Shown here: piece by piece, positions 9,912 to 18,569 of the stretch | How the letters are laid out: the number at the start of each line of letters is the position of its first letter | Numbering within the stretch: the stretch's first letter is position 1 | From: CAYTSA01 sp964440345 | GTDB lineage: Bacteria > Desulfobacterota > Desulfovibrionia > Desulfovibrionales > Desulfovibrionaceae | Reading direction: 5' to 3' | Assembly: GCA_964440345.1 (NCBI GenBank) | Contig: CAYTSA010000006.1 | Span: 1 to 64,000, forward strand | Length of the DNA stretch: 64,000 bases | Program-made: the position numbers and the translations under genes | Notes under the pieces: model-generated | Database searches by the model: none | Seen by the model: only the letters and a program-made list of their open reading frames with translations | What the model was told of the DNA's origin: nothing

Positions 9912-12594
9912 GCCGGCTGCTTTGCATCTTTTCAGTATTCTGGCGTTTGTCTGCCTGTTCGCGGGGGTTCGCCCGGCTGCGGCCTGGGCCGCGGCAGAGA
10001 ATATGACGCTTCTCGTTCTGCCGTTCCAGATTAATGCGGACGAAGAGCTGGACTACCTGAACCTGAGTCTGCCGCAGCTGCTCAATGACGCACTGGGACA
10101 GAAAGGCTTCCAGATGGTTGGCCAGGAAAAGATGTCCCGGCTCATTGAGGAGCAGCAGGTGGAATATCTGGACCTGGCGGTGGCCCGGGACCTTGCCCTG
10201 CTGGCCGGCGCCGACTACGCCATATACGGCAGTTTTTCTCAGGTGGGCGAGGCCTTGTCTCTGGATGTACGCGTGGTGGAAGCCTTTGGCGTGAAGCCGG
10301 CCAAGCCGGTGTTCGTGGTCAAGGAAGGGCTTATCAACATCATGCCCGCGGTGGAGGAGCTGGCCGATAAAATCACCCAGGAATTGCTGCGCAAGGAAGT
10401 GGTGGCCGAAATCCTGGTGCGAGGCGTCCGGGGACTCAATCCGGACGTGGTGCTCATGCGCCTGCGCATGCAGGAAGGCGACGCCTACGACCCCAAGCAG
10501 ATTACTACGGAAATCAAGCGGATTTACGATCTCGGCTATTTTGAAGACGTGCAGGCAACGGTGGAGGACATTCCAGAAGGCAGGCGGGTCATCTTTGAAG
10601 TGAAGGAAAAACCCATCATCGGCGCCATAGGCGTGGTGGGCAACGGCGAGATGGACGCTGACGACATTCTGGAAGTCATGAACACCAAGACCGGGGCGGT
10701 GCTCAACGACAAGGTTCTATCCCAAGACCTGGCCGCAGTGCTCGACCTGTACCGCCAGAAAGGCTTCTACCTGGCGGAAGTGGACTTTGAACTGGAAGGC
10801 GAGGAAACCGGCCAGGCCCGGCTCAACGTGGTGGTGGAAGAAGGCCAAGAACTCTACATCACTGAAGTCCGCGTGGAAGGCGCCAAGGAGCTGGACCCGG
10901 ACGACTTGAAAGACCAACTGGCGCTGGCGGAGCGGAGCTGGCTCTCCTGGCTGACCGGCACAGGCGTGCTCAAGGAAGAACTGCTGGAACGCGACGCCGC
11001 CGCCCTGGAAACTTACGCCGCCAACCGCGGCTTTATGGACGCCAAGGTCGGCGCTCCGGATGTAAAGTTCACGCCGGACGGCATCCACATCACCTTCACC
11101 ATCCAAGAAGGCGACAGGTACAAACCATCTAGCGTTTCTTTTGCCGGCGACCTGCTGGAGCCAGAGGAAAAACTGCGCGAGCTTATCCAGATGGACAACC
11201 TGGTTGAGGAGGACGCGTATTTTGACCGCTCTGTGCTGCGTGACGACGCCCAGCTGCTGACCGACTTCTACAGCGACTATGGCTACGCTTACGCCGAATC
11301 CGACTACCGGCTGGACAAAGACAACGAGGCCAAGACCATTGGCGTTACCTACTTGCTGCAGAAGAACCAGAAGGTGTACATCCGCCGGGTGGTCATAGAA
11401 GGCAACACCAAGACCCGGGACAACGTGATACGCCGGCAACTGCGCCTGGCTGACGGCGACATGTTTTCCGGTTCAAAGCTCGCCCGATCCTCCCAGCGGC
11501 TGAACAGGCTGGATTACTTCGAGACTGTGGACATCGAAACCGTGCCCACTTCAGAACCCGGGGAAATGGACCTGCGGGTGAAGGTGAAGGAAAAATCCAC
11601 AGGCATGCTGGCCGGCGGCGTGGGCTATTCCTCATATTCCGGAGCGTTCATCTCCGCCAAGCTGCTGGAGCAGAACCTGTTCGGCAAAGGCTGGTACGCC
11701 GGGCTGTCCGCATCAATAGGCGGCAAATCCACCAACTACAGCCTCAGCTTTACGGACCCCTATTTCTTTGACTCCAACATCGGCGCAGGCGTGGACCTGT
11801 ATTTGAACCGCTACGACTACGACGACTACGACAAGACCACCCAGGGCGGTAGATTGCGTTTTACCTATCCTCTGGGTGAATACACCCGGCTGTACTGGAA
11901 CTACCGGCTGGACCGTTACGACATTTACAACGTGAACGACGGCGCCGCCGAAGCCATCCGCGAGGTAAAGGGCGTCAACTGGTCCAGCGTGGCCAAGGTG
12001 GGCGCCAAACGGGACACCACGGACACCCTGTTCAACCCGACTGAAGGCATGATCTCGGAAGTCTACGCCGAGCTGGGCGGCTCCATCCTCATGGGCGACG
12101 ACCATTTCCTGAAAACTGTTGCGAAAAACAGCTGGTACTACACGCTCATTGAGGAATGGCAACACGTGCTGCACCTGCACGCAGAAGCTGGCTACATATT
12201 CGACGTGCAAAGCGGCGAAGACATACCGGTTTTCGAGCGGTTCTACCTGGGCGGCATCAACTCCGTGCGTGGCTACGAAAGCCGGCGCATCTCCCCGATA
12301 GACGGCAGCACTGGCGACCGCGTCGGCGGCAACAAAAAGTTTGTGGGCAATGTGGAATACATCTTCCCCCTTGAGAGGGAGATGGGCCTGGTGGGGCTCT
12401 TTTTCTTCGACTTTGGCTATGCCTGGAAAGAAGGCGACTGGGATATGGCCAAACTACGGCGCGGCGTGGGCACGGGAATCCGCTGGTACTCTCCTTTTGG
12501 CCCGTTGCGCATAGAATACGGATATGCTCTGGACGACATCCCGAACCAGGGCAGCAAGCACAAACTGGAATTCTCAATGGGCACGTTCTTCTAG
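9895..12594 (+). CDS. bamA: Outer-membrane protein assembly factor BamA with N-terminal extension
   Basis: An 899-residue outer-membrane protein that folds and inserts beta barrels. A signal peptide (1-33, ending AAAWAAAE) is followed by about 130 extra residues (NMTLLVLPFQIN through VRVVEAF). These look like the TolB/CsgG-type nucleotide-free alpha/beta module, not a POTRA. Five POTRA repeats then span about 165-590, and a 16-strand Omp85 barrel ends in the C-terminal aromatic FSMGTFF. The barrel loop motif VRGYESR is present. E. coli BamA is about 810 residues and lacks the leading domain, which accounts for the longer size. The gene sits between lolD and skp, as expected for envelope biogenesis. 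Confidence 0.95.
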   Translation: MRIHTKPAALHLFSILAFVCLFAGVRPAAAWAAAENMTLLVLPFQINADEELDYLNLSLPQLLNDALGQKGFQMVGQEKMSRLIEEQQVEYLDLAVARDLALLAGADYAIYGSFSQVGEALSLDVRVVEAFGVKPAKPVFVVKEGLINIMPAVEELADKITQELLRKEVVAEILVRGVRGLNPDVVLMRLRMQEGDAYDPKQITTEIKRIYDLGYFEDVQATVEDIPEGRRVIFEVKEKPIIGAIGVVGNGEMDADDILEVMNTKTGAVLNDKVLSQDLAAVLDLYRQKGFYLAEVDFELEGEETGQARLNVVVEEGQELYITEVRVEGAKELDPDDLKDQLALAERSWLSWLTGTGVLKEELLERDAAALETYAANRGFMDAKVGAPDVKFTPDGIHITFTIQEGDRYKPSSVSFAGDLLEPEEKLRELIQMDNLVEEDAYFDRSVLRDDAQLLTDFYSDYGYAYAESDYRLDKDNEAKTIGVTYLLQKNQKVYIRRVVIEGNTKTRDNVIRRQLRLADGDMFSGSKLARSSQRLNRLDYFETVDIETVPTSEPGEMDLRVKVKEKSTGMLAGGVGYSSYSGAFISAKLLEQNLFGKGWYAGLSASIGGKSTNYSLSFTDPYFFDSNIGAGVDLYLNRYDYDDYDKTTQGGRLRFTYPLGEYTRLYWNYRLDRYDIYNVNDGAAEAIREVKGVNWSSVAKVGAKRDTTDTLFNPTEGMISEVYAELGGSILMGDDHFLKTVAKNSWYYTLIEEWQHVLHLHAEAGYIFDVQSGEDIPVFERFYLGGINSVRGYESRRISPIDGSTGDRVGGNKKFVGNVEYIFPLEREMGLVGLFFFDFGYAWKEGDWDMAKLRRGVGTGIRWYSPFGPLRIEYGYALDDIPNQGSKHKLEFSMGTFF

Positions 12595-12627
12595 AACCCG
12601 CCTGTGAAACAAGCGTAAGGAGTCAGT

Positions 12628-13167
12628 ATGCGTTTTAATATTATTTTCATGGCGTTTTGCATCGTCTGTCTTGCCGGCCCGGCCTGGGGCGAACAAAAAA
12701 TCGGCGTGGTGAACATAGACGCCATTATCTCCAAGTCCGAGCCCGGACAAACGGCCAAGGGAAAACTGGAAAAACAGTTTGAATCCATGAAAAAAGACAT
12801 GGACAAACAAAAAGAGGAAATCCAAAGCCTGCGCGAAGAGATGCAGAAGCAGAGCCTGGTGCTCTCACAGGACGCCAAGCAGGACAAGGAACTCGAGTTT
12901 AAGCGTAAAATCCGCGACTATCAGGACGCCACGCAGGTTTACTCCCGCAAGCTGAAGACAGAAGAGCAGGCCCTGCTGGAGCCTATCTTTGCCACTGTGG
13001 TGGAAGTCATCAATGAATACGGCGAAAAGCACGACTACACCTTCATCATGGACTCCACCAACAGCGGCCTCGTCTACGCCAAAGAAGACACGGACCTGAC
13101 AAACAAGGTGTTGGTGGAGCTGAACCGCGCCTGGCGTGAGAAACAGAAAGCGGGTACAGTGGAGTAG
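12628..13167 (+). CDS. skp: Periplasmic chaperone Skp/OmpH
   Basis: A 179-residue periplasmic holdase for unfolded outer-membrane proteins. Seen: a signal peptide ending near AWGEQ, a short first strand (KIGVVNIDAI), a long charged coiled-coil segment (about 45-125, rich in K, E and Q) and a final strand region with YTFIMD. The length and layout match the trimeric jellyfish-like Skp. Position between bamA and lpxD is the classical one. AAGGAG precedes the ATG. Confidence 0.92.
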   Translation: MRFNIIFMAFCIVCLAGPAWGEQKIGVVNIDAIISKSEPGQTAKGKLEKQFESMKKDMDKQKEEIQSLREEMQKQSLVLSQDAKQDKELEFKRKIRDYQDATQVYSRKLKTEEQALLEPIFATVVEVINEYGEKHDYTFIMDSTNSGLVYAKEDTDLTNKVLVELNRAWREKQKAGTVE

Positions 13168-13169
13168 CC

Positions 13170-14216
13170 ATGGGCCAGACTGTTGCCGGCCTGGCCGCTG
13201 CGCTGGGCCTCGAATACCGGGGCGACCCGGACTGGGCGGCTGCGCCTGTCCAGGGCGTGAACACGCTTGAAAAAGCCGGACCGGAAGAGATTTCCTTTCT
13301 GGCCAACAAGAAATACGCCTCACAACTTGAGAACTGTCAGGCAGCCGCAGTCATCGTCCACGAACAATTCGCTCCGTGTACGGCCAGGGCTCTGGTCAGC
13401 GCCAATCCGTATCTGGATTTTGCCCGGCTGGCGCAACTTTTCGACGTTCCTCAAGGTTGCATACAAGGGGTTCACGAGCTGGCTTTTGTCCATCCGGACG
13501 CCCAGGTGGCTGAAAACTGCGACGTGTACCCCTTTGCCTTCATCGGACAGGGCGCAGTGGCGGGCGCGGGGACCCGGATTTTCCCAGGCTGCTACGTGGG
13601 CGAGAACTGCCGTCTGGGCAAGAACTGCGTGCTCTACCCTAATGTGGTCCTCATGGCCGGCGTGACATTAGGCGACAACGTCATTGTGCACGCAGGCGTG
13701 GTGCTGGGCAGCGACGGCTTTGGCTTTGCGCCGTCCGCCAATGGTCTGAAAAAAATCCCTCAAATTGGCCGCGTGGAAATAGGCTCGAACGTGGAAATAG
13801 GCGCCAACACCGCGGTGGACCGCGCCGCTCTGGACGTGACCCGCATTGGCGATGGAACCAAAATAGACAACCTGGTGCAAATAGGCCACAACGTGACCAT
13901 CGGCGAGCACTCCATTCTGGTGGCGCAGACGGGCATCTCCGGCTCCACCACCATTGGCCGAGGCGTCACCATAGCCGGCCAAGCCGGCGTTTCCGGCCAT
14001 TTGCACATAGGCGACGGCGCCACCCTGGGCCCCAGAACCGGCGTCGCCAAAGACATACCCGCCGGCGGGCAGTGGGGGGGCGTACCGGCCATGGAACGCG
14101 GAACATTCTTGCGCGTCTTGTCCGCCACTCCCAAAATCCCGGACATGCTCAAACGCATCAAGGCCCTAGAAAAAGAAGTGGCCCTTTTACGGCGCCAAGG
14201 AGAGGAAGATGTCTGA
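13170..14216 (+). CDS. lpxD: UDP-3-O-acylglucosamine N-acyltransferase LpxD
   Basis: A 348-residue cytosolic acyltransferase adding the second, N-linked 3-hydroxyacyl chain in lipid A synthesis. Seen: an N-terminal UDP-binding domain (VNTLEKAGPEEISFLANKKY), a left-handed parallel beta-helix of hexapeptide repeats (about 105-300) with the catalytic histidine in VQIGHNVTIG, and a C-terminal helix. The start lies 2 bp after the skp stop and the end overlaps fabZ by 8 bp. Confidence 0.95.
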   Translation: MGQTVAGLAAALGLEYRGDPDWAAAPVQGVNTLEKAGPEEISFLANKKYASQLENCQAAAVIVHEQFAPCTARALVSANPYLDFARLAQLFDVPQGCIQGVHELAFVHPDAQVAENCDVYPFAFIGQGAVAGAGTRIFPGCYVGENCRLGKNCVLYPNVVLMAGVTLGDNVIVHAGVVLGSDGFGFAPSANGLKKIPQIGRVEIGSNVEIGANTAVDRAALDVTRIGDGTKIDNLVQIGHNVTIGEHSILVAQTGISGSTTIGRGVTIAGQAGVSGHLHIGDGATLGPRTGVAKDIPAGGQWGGVPAMERGTFLRVLSATPKIPDMLKRIKALEKEVALLRRQGEEDV

Positions 14217-14676
14217 GTCTGTCACCCAACCGTCTTTGGATATTATCCAGGTCATGCAGTACTTGCCCCACCGGTACCCTTTTTTGATGGTGGACCGCGT
14301 CCTGGAGTTTGTACCGCGGGAATCCATACTGGCCCTGAAAAACGTCACCGTGAACGAGCCGCACTTCCAGGGGCATTTCCCTGGCAAGCCTGTCATGCCC
14401 GGGGTGCTCATTTTGGAGGCCCTGGCCCAGACTGGCGGCGTCCTGGTGGCCAACTCCATTGACGAGCCCATGGAAGACAAGCTGTTCATGTTTTCCAGCA
14501 TGGAGAAGGTCCGCTTTCGCAGACAGGTGGTTCCAGGCGACCAACTTCACCTGGAGTGCACTGAATACCGACAGAAAATGCGCATGGTGCGCATGGCCGG
14601 CAAAGCTTTTGTTGGCGGCGAACTGGCTGCAGAAGGCGTGCTGACAGCCGCAGTCATTGACCGGGAGAGCATATAG
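14209..14676 (+). CDS. fabZ: 3-hydroxyacyl-ACP dehydratase FabZ
   Basis: A 155-residue hot-dog-fold dehydratase forming trans-2-enoyl-ACP in fatty acid synthesis and competing for the 3-hydroxyacyl-ACP used by LpxA/LpxD. Seen: HRYPFLMVDRV at about 23-33, the catalytic histidine in GHFPGKPVMPGV and the catalytic glutamate in LILEALAQ. Its stop TAG shares its last base with the GTG start of lpxA, so translation is coupled. Confidence 0.96.
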   Translation: MSESVTQPSLDIIQVMQYLPHRYPFLMVDRVLEFVPRESILALKNVTVNEPHFQGHFPGKPVMPGVLILEALAQTGGVLVANSIDEPMEDKLFMFSSMEKVRFRRQVVPGDQLHLECTEYRQKMRMVRMAGKAFVGGELAAEGVLTAAVIDRESI

Positions 14677-15479
14677 TGAGCGTCACCATACACCCATCCG
14701 CCGTGGTGGACCCGAAAGCAAAGCTGGGCGAGAACGTCGATATCGGGCCATTCTGCGTTGTGGAGGACAACGTCGAGCTGGGCGACGGCACACGCCTGGA
14801 CGCCTTTGCCACGGTGAAATCCCACACATCCATGGGAGCCGGCAACAGGGTGCACTCTTACGCCTGCGTAGGCGGGGAACCCCAGGACCTGAAATACCAC
14901 GGCGAAGAGTCGCGGCTCACCATTGGCGACAACAACGCCATACGCGAATACGTCACCATACACCGGGGCACGCAAGACGGCGGGGGGCTTACCTCCATCG
15001 GCTCCGGCTGTTTGCTCATGGCATACGTGCACATCGCCCACGACTGCCACCTGCGCGACGGCGTCATCCTGTCCAACGCTGTCAGCCTGGCCGGGCATGT
15101 GCTCATTGAAGAACACGCCTCCATCGGCGGCATGACTGGCGTGCACCAGTACGTCCGCATCGGCAAAGGCGCATTTTTGGGCGCCATGAGCGGCCTGGGC
15201 CAGGACCTGCCCCCCTACATGCTTGCCGCAGGCGCCCGGGCCAGTCTGCACGGGCCGAACCTCATCGGCTTGCGCCGGCGCAAAGCGCCGCAAGAAACAA
15301 TTGCCGCTGTAAAGACCGCCTACAAACGTATTTTTCGGTCAGGCGACCTGCGCCAGGACTCCCTGGACTTGGTGCTGCAAGAGTTTTCCGCCATAAATGA
15401 AGTTGCCAACCTGGTTGACTTTATTCGCAGCAGCGAGCGCGGGGTGGTCAGCCCCGCCAAAAATGGGGACAGTGAATAG
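14676..15479 (+). CDS. lpxA: UDP-N-acetylglucosamine O-acyltransferase LpxA
   Basis: A 267-residue cytosolic enzyme catalysing the first step of lipid A synthesis. Seen: a hexapeptide-repeat beta-helix (about 1-190) opening with IHPSAVVDPKAKLGENVDIGP, the catalytic His in AYVHIAHDC, the G-rich IGGMTGVHQYVRIG segment, and a helical C-terminal domain. It begins with GTG at 14676 overlapping the fabZ stop. Its end overlaps lpxI by 17 bp. Confidence 0.96.
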   Translation: MSVTIHPSAVVDPKAKLGENVDIGPFCVVEDNVELGDGTRLDAFATVKSHTSMGAGNRVHSYACVGGEPQDLKYHGEESRLTIGDNNAIREYVTIHRGTQDGGGLTSIGSGCLLMAYVHIAHDCHLRDGVILSNAVSLAGHVLIEEHASIGGMTGVHQYVRIGKGAFLGAMSGLGQDLPPYMLAAGARASLHGPNLIGLRRRKAPQETIAAVKTAYKRIFRSGDLRQDSLDLVLQEFSAINEVANLVDFIRSSERGVVSPAKNGDSE

Positions 15480-16296
15480 CTGCGTTTTGGGCCTGGTGGC
15501 GGGGCGGGGCCAATTCCCGCAGCTGGTGGCTGAAGAAGCAAGGAAACAAGGCCGGCGCGTTGCCGCTGTGGGTTTCTCTGGCCATACGGACCCGGCAATT
15601 GCCTCTTCTGTGGACCATTTCGCCATGCTCAAGCTTGGCCAACTGGGCAAACTCATCCGTTTTTTCCACTCCCACGCCGCCGCACAGCTCACCTTTGCCG
15701 GCGCCATAAGCAAGCCAAAAGCTGTCCAGCTGCGGCCGGATTTCCGGGCCGTCCGCCTGTTGCTCAGCCTGCCGGGCAAAGGCGACGACGCCTTGTTCCG
15801 GGCTCTTTTTGCTCTGCTGGAACGCGAAGGATTTCAGATAGTCCAGGCGGCGGACTTTGTCCCTGCCTTGCGCGGTCCGGCCGGCGTTTTGAGCCGGCGC
15901 TGGCCAACAGACGAAGAGTGGGCCGATCTACGCCAAGGTTGGCGCATTGCCAAAGCTATTGGCGCCTTGGACATAGGCCAGTGCGTTGTGGTCAAACGGG
16001 GCATAGTAGCCGCCGTGGAGGGCCCCGAAGGCACAGACGCCGCCATACGCCGCGGCGGGGAGCTGGCGGGGCCAGGCTGCGTGGTCGTGAAAACCCTCAA
16101 ACCCGGTCAGGACGAGCGCGTGGACCTGCCAGCCATGGGCGCAGACACCGTGCAAACCCTGCTGGACGCCAGGGGAAGCTGCTTAGGCTATGAGGCCGGG
16201 AAAACGCTGTTCTTCAACCTTTCGGAAACCCTGCAGCTGGCCGACGCAGCCGGCGCAGCCGTTGTGGGGCTCTCAGAAAAAGAACTCGCTGGCTGA
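15463..16296 (+). CDS. lpxI: UDP-2,3-diacylglucosamine pyrophosphatase LpxI
   Basis: A 277-residue protein (DUF1009 family) hydrolysing UDP-2,3-diacylglucosamine to lipid X. It replaces LpxH in many alpha- and deltaproteobacteria. Seen: N-terminal LGLVAGRGQFPQLVAEEAR, the central KGDDALFRALF, and the C-terminal domain with GPEGTDAAIRRGGEL and VDLPAMGADTV. The family's conserved catalytic-site region is in that PAMGADT block. The start at 15463 (ATG) overlaps lpxA; a GTG at 15472 is equally possible. It closes the recognisable lipid A cluster; lpxB is not present here. Confidence 0.93.
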   Translation: MGTVNSCVLGLVAGRGQFPQLVAEEARKQGRRVAAVGFSGHTDPAIASSVDHFAMLKLGQLGKLIRFFHSHAAAQLTFAGAISKPKAVQLRPDFRAVRLLLSLPGKGDDALFRALFALLEREGFQIVQAADFVPALRGPAGVLSRRWPTDEEWADLRQGWRIAKAIGALDIGQCVVVKRGIVAAVEGPEGTDAAIRRGGELAGPGCVVVKTLKPGQDERVDLPAMGADTVQTLLDARGSCLGYEAGKTLFFNLSETLQLADAAGAAVVGLSEKELAG

Positions 16297-16351
16297 GCGG
16301 CCTGCAGCGCTGAGCTTGACGTGAAACCAAAAAACAGACACACCAACCGCC

Positions 16352-16615
16352 ATGCAAGACGAACACGGCGTATACTACAAACCTGAACCACAAAACCCGC
16401 ACAGCAAAATGTACGTCCGGCTGTACGACGGCGAGATTCAGTTTCGCCTGTACGATGCCAAGCACCCGGAAGTGTGGGACAAGCACGGCTGGCTGCCCTA
16501 CCAGGCTGTAGCCCAGGCAGCGAAACTCTATGGCGGCAACGGGCCCAAAGTGCTCAACATGTACGATCTTGACGTGGCCATAGCTGTTCTGGAAGAAAAT
16601 AATTCTTCAAAATAG
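16352..16615 (+). CDS. Small conserved-looking protein of unknown function
   Basis: An 87-residue, probably cytosolic protein with no signal peptide and no cysteine. It is aromatic- and His-rich in its first half (HGVYYKPEPQNPHSKMYVRLYDGEIQFRLYD), with HPEVWDKHGWLPY in the middle and a helical C-terminus. It starts 55 bp after lpxI on the same strand, so it may be the last gene of the operon. I do not recognise the family. The balanced codon use and defined end before repeat family 2 argue that it is real. Confidence 0.6.
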   Translation: MQDEHGVYYKPEPQNPHSKMYVRLYDGEIQFRLYDAKHPEVWDKHGWLPYQAVAQAAKLYGGNGPKVLNMYDLDVAIAVLEENNSSK

Positions 16616-16654
16616 CGGTTGCCTAAGCCACACCCCTGTTCCTCCGCCTGGAAA

Positions 16655-16945
16655 TCAAAAAACATCGTAACATCCAGAAAACCAAACAAATACACTGCGC
16701 ATGCACGCATACATGCATCACCAAATGAGGCGCCGCCGCCATGTCTCAACGCAAAAATGCGCTAGGGGCTCCAGCGCCATGCTCTATGGAACATCCAGCC
16801 GGGCGGCCGCAAGGATCGCCCCTACACTGGCGTATTGATGTAACGTATCGTGCGTACACTGACCTGAGCCATCCGCCCTGGCCTGCAGCCGGGTTGCCAG
16901 GCCAACGCAGCGAGGCGATGGATTCTGGGCACGGTCAAGGGACAG
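16655..16945. repeat. Dispersed intergenic repeat, family 2 copy B, with insertion
   Basis: Second long copy of the repeat at 6050-6301. It shares AACCAAACAAATA, CATCACCAAATGAGGCG, CGCCGCCATG, GGGCGGCCGCAAGG and the GTAACGTATCG block. It differs by a 31-bp insertion (16744-16774) that begins with one end of repeat family 1 and is flanked by CGCCATG on both sides. Confidence 0.7.
16744..16774. mobile_element. Fragment of repeat family 1 inserted in repeat family 2
   Basis: The 31-bp insert starts TCTCAACGCAAAAATGCG and reaches GCTAG at 16765, the left end of family 1 in inverse orientation. CGCCATG occurs directly on both sides (16737-16743 and 16775-16781), while copy A at 6050 has it once. 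The duplication looks like a 7-bp target duplication, though the GC-rich CGC repeats there make slippage possible. Confidence 0.5.
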
Positions 16946-17021
16946 GGTCTGTGGTTGCAGGCCCGTCTCCGACATGCTATGAATGTAATCATATTGTAAC
17001 ATACTTGTTATTGGAGGCTCT

Positions 17022-17153
17022 ATGGCTGACAAAGACCCGGCGTTTCTTTCGCTGGCAAAACGAATTCTCTTTCTGTCTCCCAAAGAGAAAGAGGAGTTTG
17101 AAACCATGGCGGATGCGTACTGCCGTAAATTCAACGTCAAAAAGCGGGCCTGA
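17022..17153 (+). CDS. Small 43-residue protein, unknown
   Basis: A short gene with a good ribosome site (TTGGAGG, 6 bp before the ATG). The product begins MADKDPAFLSLAKRILFLS and continues with a helical PKEKEEFETMADAYCRKF segment, ending in lysines. It is soluble, charged, and has one cysteine. The strong ribosome site and amphipathic helix suggest a translated small protein; similar tiny proteins of unknown role exist in Desulfovibrio. An upstream AT-rich stretch (16980-17010, with TATTGTAACATACTT) could hold its promoter. Confidence 0.5.
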   Translation: MADKDPAFLSLAKRILFLSPKEKEEFETMADAYCRKFNVKKRA

Positions 17154-17244
17154 ATGTTTGGCCATTGCTCGACCAGGTCTGGCCGGGCTCACGCCAATCC
17201 CGTGACTGACGATTCTGAAAAGACGCCATAAGCTGACGACCCGT

Positions 17245-17835
17245 CTATTCGCGCTCCTGTTCCGCCCAGCGTCCGCCCTTTCCCTCCACAGTGCATTCCG
17301 CCGCAGAGCAACACCCATACAAATACTCGCTATACGTGTATAAAATTCGGGCTTCCTTTTCCCGGCGCTCCTGGAGAACGTCCGGGGGAGGATGCGCCTC
17401 CGCCAGTTCCAGCAGCTGGTCCCAGTGCGGTATGGCCCGGGCGCCCCGCTCCAGCCGCTCATTGCTTGCGGTGGAGAGCAGAACAGCCTCCTGCGTGTCC
17501 GTAATGGCCGCCAGCGGCGCCGGCCCTCCCGGCGCCAGCCGCGCTGCGCACAAGCATTCACGTTCATAGGAAACAACGTCCCCGGGGGTAAACAATATGA
17601 CCAGCAGCAGCTTACCCGCATCGCTATACACGCCGAAATCCATCAAACGGCAGTAGTCCTGCCCGTTTATGGGAAAGACAACACGCAGCCGGGGGGTGAT
17701 GCGTTCCTTGGGATAGCCCAGCTCCTCTACGAGCATGCGCGCCAACCCCTGTCGTAGGTCTTCGTAGGTGGTTTCCTCAACGTCTTCGCCAGTCAGATAA
17801 TCCCTGATGGAGTTGCCCAGGCTGATGTCGTGCAT
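17245..17835 (-). CDS. Stand-alone HsdR N-terminal-domain (PD-(D/E)XK nuclease fold) protein
   Basis: A 196-residue soluble protein resembling the HSDR_N_2 domain. Seen: TTYEDLRQGLARMLVEELGYPKERI, then RVVFPINGQDYCRLMDFGVYSDAGKLLLVILF, where type I restriction subunits carry E, D and E-x-K residues. In this copy the usual E/D-x-K is LLLVILF, so a nuclease active site is not obvious. No hsdM or hsdS is nearby. Similar stand-alone proteins are common in Desulfovibrio, so this is probably not an orphan restriction subunit. The start at 17835 is set by AGGAGG 7-8 bp upstream. Confidence 0.65.
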   Translation of the reverse strand: MHDISLGNSIRDYLTGEDVEETTYEDLRQGLARMLVEELGYPKERITPRLRVVFPINGQDYCRLMDFGVYSDAGKLLLVILFTPGDVVSYERECLCAARLAPGGPAPLAAITDTQEAVLLSTASNERLERGARAIPHWDQLLELAEAHPPPDVLQERREKEARILYTYSEYLYGCCSAAECTVEGKGGRWAEQERE

Positions 17836-18167
17836 TCGTGCGCCCTCCTGCAATACTGTTCAAATAGCAAGATAGCATGTGGCGGGGAAAAACAAAAGAC
17901 GCCGGGCGACCGCAAGGGCCGCTCTACACTGACGCGCGGCATTGCATCACCGTGCTTTTCCCGCCGCCGCAGGTGGTTGATCTGAGCGTCTATGGGCTAC
18001 AAAAAGCGCCGTTTCTTCCAGGAAACATCACCTTCATGTAGGGACGGGCCTTGCGCCCGCCCGAAGTAAAGGGGTTCACCACAAATGCCAGTTTCAGAGT
18101 AAAGCGTGCAGAAAATTCTAATGGGAGCATCAGACTGTGGGCGCCCTGATGCATCGCCCGTAAGAAG
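17836..18167. other. Non-coding stretch with partial REP-like repeats
   Basis: No gene is supported. The stretch holds GGGCGACCGCAAGGGCCGC (around 17905) and the palindromic GACGGGCCTTGCGCCCG block (around 18043), both partial matches to the core of repeat family 2. Confidence 0.5.
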
Positions 18168-18569
18168 TTATTCTACACCAGATTCCCCGCGGAAAACGCG
18201 CTCCATCATCTCTTCGCGGCGCTGTTCCATTTCTTCAAATACCTCGCGCTGTTCCGGCGTCAGCACAGCCTTCATTTCGCCTGCGGTGGAGGAGAAGATA
18301 TACGCTATGCGGTCCTGCTGCCCGGCCATCAGCTCGCGCATCATCTCCCGGCGTTTGGCGGCAATGGCCATGAATGCGGCGCGCTGCTGCTCGGTCAGGT
18401 CCAGCTTTTGGGCTATGCGTTGGTCCACCATTTGGGCAATGGCCGGCGGGCCCTGCTTGATAATGCGTTCCATATACATGCTGCCCAGATGGTGCGTAAT
18501 CACCGAGCCGCACGCCCCGCCGAGCACAAAGACCAGCACAACGCCGAGTATGCCTGTGGTCCGGGTCAT
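18168..18569 (-). CDS. Periplasmic CpxP/ZraP/Spy-like protein (heavy-metal-sensor type)
   Basis: A 133-residue protein with an N-terminal membrane anchor or uncleaved signal (about 5-25, GILGVVLVFVLGGACGSVI). A helical periplasmic domain carries two LTxxQ-like repeats, LDLTEQQRAAF and LTPEQREVF. Paired LTxxQ motifs are the signature of CpxP, Spy and CnrX-type stress sensors. Its start overlaps the anti-sigma gene stop by 4 bp, so the sigma factor, anti-sigma and this protein form one unit, like the cnrYXH metal-response modules. A role as periplasmic sensor for the anti-sigma protein is an inference. Confidence 0.78.
   Translation of the reverse strand: MTRTTGILGVVLVFVLGGACGSVITHHLGSMYMERIIKQGPPAIAQMVDQRIAQKLDLTEQQRAAFMAIAAKRREMMRELMAGQQDRIAYIFSSTAGEMKAVLTPEQREVFEEMEQRREEMMERVFRGESGVE

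Noticed and set aside
17245..17835. Orphan type I restriction system
   Set aside because: Only the HsdR N-terminal-like domain is present, the usual nuclease residues are unclear, and no hsdM, hsdS or helicase exists nearby.
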